Source: an uncultured Clostridia bacterium (GTDB taxonomy: Bacteria; Bacillota; Clostridia; Christensenellales; Borkfalkiaceae). Taken from it: a stretch of 64,000 nt of DNA. Positions 60,022-64,000 of the stretch are shown in pieces. Numbering within the stretch: the stretch's first letter is position 1; each line of letters opens with the position of its first letter. The notes under the pieces are model-generated. The model ran no database searches, was not told where the DNA came from, and was given only the letters and a program-made list of their open reading frames with translations. The position numbers and the translations under genes are program-made. The stretch is taken from the NCBI GenBank assembly GCA_947624445.1, contig CANQKF010000005.1, positions 1-64,000 of the forward strand, given 5' to 3'.

Positions 60022-61545
60022 ATGAAAGCCACAGGAAAGCGCGCGAAGCAGACGCCGATCGAGGTCACGGAGACCGCACCCGCCGAAGTCGTGCGGGAGG
60101 AGCCGCCCGTCACCGTCGAGGCAAAGAAGAAGATCCTCTTCGTCGCGAGCGAAGCGGCGCCGTTCATCGCAACGGGGGGACTTGCCGAGGTCATCGGCTC
60201 GCTCTCCAAGGCGATCGCCGCCGACGGGCAATACGACGTCCGCGTGATCATTCCGCTCTATCAGGATATCAAGAAGGAGTACCGCAAGGATTTCCGCTTT
60301 ATCGGGAACATCTTCGTGCCGCTCTCGTGGCGCAACCAATACTGCGGCATCTTCGAATACGAGGCAAACCATGTGAAGTTCTATTTCGTGGACAACGAAT
60401 ACTACTTCAAGCGCCCCGGGTGCTACGGCTACTACGACGACGGCGAACGCTTCGCCTTCTTCTGCCGCAGCGTCATGGAGATCCTCGGCTTCCTCAATTT
60501 CTACCCCGATATCCTGCACTGCCACGATTGGCAGGCGGCGCTCGCGGCGCTCTACCTCAAGACGATCTACTGCTTCCGCCCGGAATATCAGTTCATCCGC
60601 GCGGTATTCACAATCCACAACATCGAATATCAGGGGAAATACTCCCTCGATATCCTCGAAGATCTCTTCGGGATCTCCTACCGCTATAAGAATCTCGTCG
60701 AATACGACCGCTGCGTCAACCTCATGAAGGGGGCGATCGAGTGTTGCGAACGCTTCACGACGGTCTCGCCGACCTACGCGGGGGAGATCAAGGATCCCTA
60801 CTATGCGCACGGGCTCGATCAGATCGTGCGCCGCAACGAGTTCAAGCTCTGTGGGATCCTCAACGGCATCGATCCCGAGTACTACGACCCCGCGACGGAT
60901 AAGGCGCTCTTCGCGAATTACGACGCCGAACATCCCGAAAACAAGGCGGTCTGCAAGGAGGAGCTCCAGAAGATGCTGGGGCTGCCCGTCCGCCCGGATA
61001 CGCCCGTCATCGCCATGATCTCCCGCCTCGTCAGCCACAAGGGGCTCGACCTCGTGAAGGAAGTCATCGAGCAGGTGCTCCGCCAGGATGTGCAGTTCGT
61101 GCTGCTCGGCACGGGCGATTCGCAATACGAGAACTACTTCTCGGCGCTTGCGCGCAACTACCCGGGGAAGGTAGTCTCCGTGATCTCCTTCAACTCCGAT
61201 CTCTCGCGCAAGATCTATTCGGGCGCGGATCTCTTCCTCATGCCCTCCAAGAGCGAGCCGTGCGGGCTCTCGCAGATGATCGCGAGCCGCTACGGGACCG
61301 TCGCGATCGTGCGCGAAACGGGGGGCCTGAAAGACAGCATCACGCCCTACGGCGCAGGCGGGAACGGATTCACGTTCAGCAACTACGACGCCTACGATAT
61401 GCTCTACGTCATCAACGAGGCGCTCGGGGTCTACCGCATGAAGGACGAGTGGGCGAAATTGGTCCGCAAGGCCATGGAGACGGATTTCTCGTGGTCGACC
61501 TCCGCCAAGTACTACGAAGGACTGTACCTCGGCATGCTCAAATAA
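60022..61545 (+). CDS. glgA: Glycogen synthase (GT5)
   Basis: 507 residues, with an extra, polar N-terminal extension of about 32 residues. Starch-synthase catalytic domain: LFVASEAAPFIATGGLAEVIG, DILHCHDWQAALAALYLK, FTIHNIEYQGKY, then GT1-type C-lobe PVIAMISRLVSHKGLDLV and MPSKSEPCGLSQMIA (catalytic Glu). The usual KTGGL lysine is alanine here (ATGGL). Extends glycogen chains from ADP-glucose. An imperfectly insulated intergenic hairpin follows. Confidence 0.95.
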   Translation: MKATGKRAKQTPIEVTETAPAEVVREEPPVTVEAKKKILFVASEAAPFIATGGLAEVIGSLSKAIAADGQYDVRVIIPLYQDIKKEYRKDFRFIGNIFVPLSWRNQYCGIFEYEANHVKFYFVDNEYYFKRPGCYGYYDDGERFAFFCRSVMEILGFLNFYPDILHCHDWQAALAALYLKTIYCFRPEYQFIRAVFTIHNIEYQGKYSLDILEDLFGISYRYKNLVEYDRCVNLMKGAIECCERFTTVSPTYAGEIKDPYYAHGLDQIVRRNEFKLCGILNGIDPEYYDPATDKALFANYDAEHPENKAVCKEELQKMLGLPVRPDTPVIAMISRLVSHKGLDLVKEVIEQVLRQDVQFVLLGTGDSQYENYFSALARNYPGKVVSVISFNSDLSRKIYSGADLFLMPSKSEPCGLSQMIASRYGTVAIVRETGGLKDSITPYGAGGNGFTFSNYDAYDMLYVINEALGVYRMKDEWAKLVRKAMETDFSWSTSAKYYEGLYLGMLK

Positions 61546-61556
61546 ATACGACGAAC

Positions 61557-61585
61557 GCACGGCGGACCTCCCAAAACCGCCGTGC
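61557..61585 (+). promoter_or_regulatory. Intercistronic hairpin between glgA and glgP
   Basis: GCACGGCGG (61557-61565) pairs with CCGCCGTGC (61577-61585), 11-base loop, no T-run afterwards. It may stabilise or process the message between synthase and phosphorylase, rather than terminate it. Confidence 0.6.
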
Positions 61586-61614
61586 GGAATAATGAATAGA
61601 GGACAAATTCAGGT

Positions 61615-64000
61615 ATGGAGAAACTCAACGCACAGGAAGCGCAACAGCTCATCGCGGGAAAACTTTCCCGCTATTTCGGGGTCTCGCCCGCCGAGGCCTC
61701 CCGCGAGCAGATCTATCGGGCGGTCGTTTTAAGCGTTCGCGACATCATGCTCGAGAAGCGGCAACAATTCCATATAAAGGTCAAAAAGGCGCGGGCAAAG
61801 CGCGTTTACTACCTCTGCATGGAATTTTTGATGGGGCGCTCGCTCAAAAACAGCGTCTACAATCTCGGCATTGGCGCGGCGCTCGAAGAGGCGCTCCGTC
61901 CCTATAAGCTCACGCTCGAAGATCTCTATGAAGAGGAGCCCGACGCGGGGCTCGGAAACGGGGGGCTCGGGCGCCTTGCGGCTTGCTTCCTCGATGGACT
62001 CGCAACGCAGAACTACCCCGCCATGGGTTTTTCCATTTGCTATCAATACGGGCTCTTCAAGCAGAAGATCGTCGACGGCTGGCAGATCGAACTGCCCGAC
62101 GTCTGGCTCCCGGGCGGCGAGGCGTGGCTCACGCAGCGCACGGATAAGACGTTCATCGTCCGCTTCGACGGCGAGCTCGAGGAGCGCTGGACGGATCACG
62201 GCATGGAGACGGTGTATCACAACGCGAAGGAAGTCGAGGCGGTCGCCTATGATATGATGGTCTCGGGCGCCGATTCGCAGGCGGTCAGCGTGTTGCGCCT
62301 CTGGCGGTCGCGCGCCGTGCAGGAATTCGACATGCAGGCCTTCTCGCAGGGCAACTACGAGGCGGTCATGCGCGACGACAGCGACGCCCAGCTCATCTCG
62401 AAGGTACTCTATCCCTCGGATAACCACAACGAGGGCAAGTCGCTCCGCCTGAAACAGCAATACTTTTTGGTCTCGGCGTCGCTGCAATGCATCGTCTCCG
62501 ACCACAAGCGCCGCTACGGTTCTCTGGCGCTCCTCCCGCAGATGGCGGCGATCCACATCAACGATACCCATCCCGCGCTTGCGATCCCCGAGCTCATGCG
62601 CATCCTCGTCGACGAGAACTACTTCGACTGGGAGACCGCATGGAACATCACGACGGCGACATGCGCCTACACCAACCATACCGTCCTCGCCGAGGCGCTC
62701 GAAACGTGGGCGGAGGACCTCGTTTCCCGCAGACTTCCGCGCATCTACGCAATTTTGAAGGAGATCAACCGCAGATTTTGCGACGACCTCTGGCACCGCT
62801 TCCCCGGGGATTGGAACAAGATCTCGCGCATGGCGATCCTCGCGCACAACACGGTGCGCATGGCGAATCTCTGCGTCGTGGGGTCGAGCTCGGTCAACGG
62901 TGTCTCCGCGCTGCACAGCGCGATCATCAAGGAGAGCATTTTCCGCGATTTCTACGACTATTCGCCCGAAAAGTTCACGAATGTGACGAACGGCATCGCG
63001 CACAGGCGCTGGCTCAACCAATCCAACCCCGAACTCTGCGCGCTCATCGACGACTGCATCGGCTCTGGCTACGCCAAGGACGCCGCAAAGCTCGAGGGGC
63101 TCCGCAAGTTCGCGGACGACGAGGGGGTACTTCGCCGCCTCGCCGAGATCAAGCGGATCAAGAAGCGGCAGTTTGCGGACTATGCCAAGAAGCAGCAGGG
63201 GATCGTCATCGACCCCGATACCGTGTTCGACGTGCAGGCAAAGCGCATGCACGAATACAAGCGGCAACTTCTGAACGTGCTGCACATCATCGGCGAATAC
63301 AACGCGCTGCGCGAAAATCCCGCGCTCGACGTGCTGCCCAAGACCTACATCTTCGGCGCCAAGGCCGCGGCGGGCTATGATATGGCGAAACAGATCATGA
63401 AGCTCATCTGCTTCCTCGCCGAAGATATCCGCAAGGATCCGCGGATCTCCGCAAAGCTCAACGTCGTCTACATGGAGAACTACAACGTGACGATGTCCGA
63501 AAAGCTGATGCCTGCCTCCGAGATCTCCGAGCAGATCTCGCTCGCGGGGAAAGAGGCGAGCGGCACGGGGAACATGAAGTTCATGATCAACGGCGCGCTC
63601 ACCGTCGGCACGCTCGACGGCGCGAACGTCGAGATGGCGGAGAAAGTGGGGGAGGAGAACATCTTCATCTTCGGGCTCAAGGCGGACGAGGTGAAGGAGA
63701 TCTGGAACCGCGGCTACAATTCGACGGAGTACTACAACCAGAACCCGACGCTCCGCAAGATCGTGGAATCGCTCATCGTCGGCTTCAACGGCTGTTCGTT
63801 CGGCGAGATCGCGAACTATCTTCTGCGCTACGGCAGAGTCGCCGATCCCTACATGTGCCTTGCGGACTTCGAATCCTACACGCAGACGCACAACCGCGTC
63901 TCCGCGCTCTACCGCGACGATCCCATGGCATGGAACAAAAAATCGCTGCTCAACATCGCCGCGGCGGGATATTTCTCCGCCGACAGGAGCATCCGCGACT
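61615..64000 (+). CDS. glgP: Glycogen phosphorylase (3' end outside window)
   Basis: About 795 residues are visible; the usual length is 790-820, so only a few C-terminal residues are missing. VYYLCMEFLMGRSLKNSVYNLG, DAGLGNGGLGRLAACFLDGLA, HINDTHPALAIPELMRIL, NVTNGIAHRRWL, VQAKRMHEYKRQLLN, and the pyridoxal-phosphate lysine in GTGNMKFMINGALTVGTLDG. Releases glucose-1-phosphate from glycogen. Last visible gene of the operon, so synthesis and breakdown are co-transcribed. AGAGGA lies 11 bases before the ATG. Confidence 0.96.
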   Translation, partial: MEKLNAQEAQQLIAGKLSRYFGVSPAEASREQIYRAVVLSVRDIMLEKRQQFHIKVKKARAKRVYYLCMEFLMGRSLKNSVYNLGIGAALEEALRPYKLTLEDLYEEEPDAGLGNGGLGRLAACFLDGLATQNYPAMGFSICYQYGLFKQKIVDGWQIELPDVWLPGGEAWLTQRTDKTFIVRFDGELEERWTDHGMETVYHNAKEVEAVAYDMMVSGADSQAVSVLRLWRSRAVQEFDMQAFSQGNYEAVMRDDSDAQLISKVLYPSDNHNEGKSLRLKQQYFLVSASLQCIVSDHKRRYGSLALLPQMAAIHINDTHPALAIPELMRILVDENYFDWETAWNITTATCAYTNHTVLAEALETWAEDLVSRRLPRIYAILKEINRRFCDDLWHRFPGDWNKISRMAILAHNTVRMANLCVVGSSSVNGVSALHSAIIKESIFRDFYDYSPEKFTNVTNGIAHRRWLNQSNPELCALIDDCIGSGYAKDAAKLEGLRKFADDEGVLRRLAEIKRIKKRQFADYAKKQQGIVIDPDTVFDVQAKRMHEYKRQLLNVLHIIGEYNALRENPALDVLPKTYIFGAKAAAGYDMAKQIMKLICFLAEDIRKDPRISAKLNVVYMENYNVTMSEKLMPASEISEQISLAGKEASGTGNMKFMINGALTVGTLDGANVEMAEKVGEENIFIFGLKADEVKEIWNRGYNSTEYYNQNPTLRKIVESLIVGFNGCSFGEIANYLLRYGRVADPYMCLADFESYTQTHNRVSALYRDDPMAWNKKSLLNIAAAGYFSADRSIRD

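Noticed and set aside
61729..63891. 720-codon minus-strand frame at the right end
   Set aside because: The plus strand carries glycogen phosphorylase, open to the window edge with all family motifs.

Overview
The window is a high-GC chromosomal segment of a Gram-positive, anaerobic, fermentative bacterium, most likely an uncultured gut member of the Clostridia (Bacillota). The evidence is the gene content. There is an mraZ-rsmH-ftsL-ftsI-murE-mraY-murD-ftsW-murA-ftsQ cluster followed by ftsA-ftsZ, and MurE carries a DNPR motif of the meso-DAP type. There are also a fused IspH-ribosomal protein S1, spoVG, a biotin-dependent Na+-pump decarboxylase, D-lactate dehydrogenase and a bacterial glycogen operon. 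Promoters are classical TTGACA-17-TATAAT sites and stop regions carry textbook intrinsic terminators. One early gene (256-747) is strikingly AT-rich compared with everything around it.

Layout. 1-750: tail of a TIM-barrel AP-endonuclease-type protein and an AT-rich unknown gene. 868-7551: an operon of an SPFH/band-7 protein, an ABC-2 exporter pair, several unknown membrane proteins and a ribbon-helix-helix regulator. It contains a tandem hairpin repeat and is preceded by two TGATATCA palindromes at its promoter. 7608-13050 (minus): polyamine-type ABC importer potABCD with its XRE-cupin regulator. 13381-14561: divergent rpsT and murI. 14609-28493: division and cell-wall cluster, without murG, murF or murC (murC is at 54119). 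28509-31038: LicD / TarI-IspD-like / sugar epimerase operon, probably for cell-surface phospho-sugar decoration. 31169-33103 (minus): groESL. 33310-37351: comEB, cyclophilin, purB, a small unknown gene and dinB. 37445-37516: tRNA-Trp with a duplicated 3' end. 37723-39849: a GNAT-RNase HI fusion and a TVP38-type membrane protein. 40019-46046: sodium-pump decarboxylase with two different carboxyltransferase subunits, then a BaiN-type flavoprotein. 46194-50217: AroH-type chorismate mutase fused to CMP kinase, plsC and ispH-rpsA. 50341-53621: htpG, csp, ldhA. 53664-55438: divergent spoVG (minus) and murC. 55654-64000: glgB-glgC-glgD-glgA-glgP, the last gene running off the window.

How the parts work together. 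Most of the window is housekeeping: peptidoglycan precursor synthesis and septation, chaperones, and glycogen storage and breakdown. The least explained parts are three. The first is the SPFH/ABC/RHH operon. The second is a family of about 21-bp palindromes (arms GTAYTATG / CATAATAC) in at least four unrelated intergenic gaps. The third is a set of unusual fusions and duplications: chorismate mutase-Cmk, GNAT-RNase HI, the tRNA-Trp 3' end, and a tandem-duplicated -10 region.
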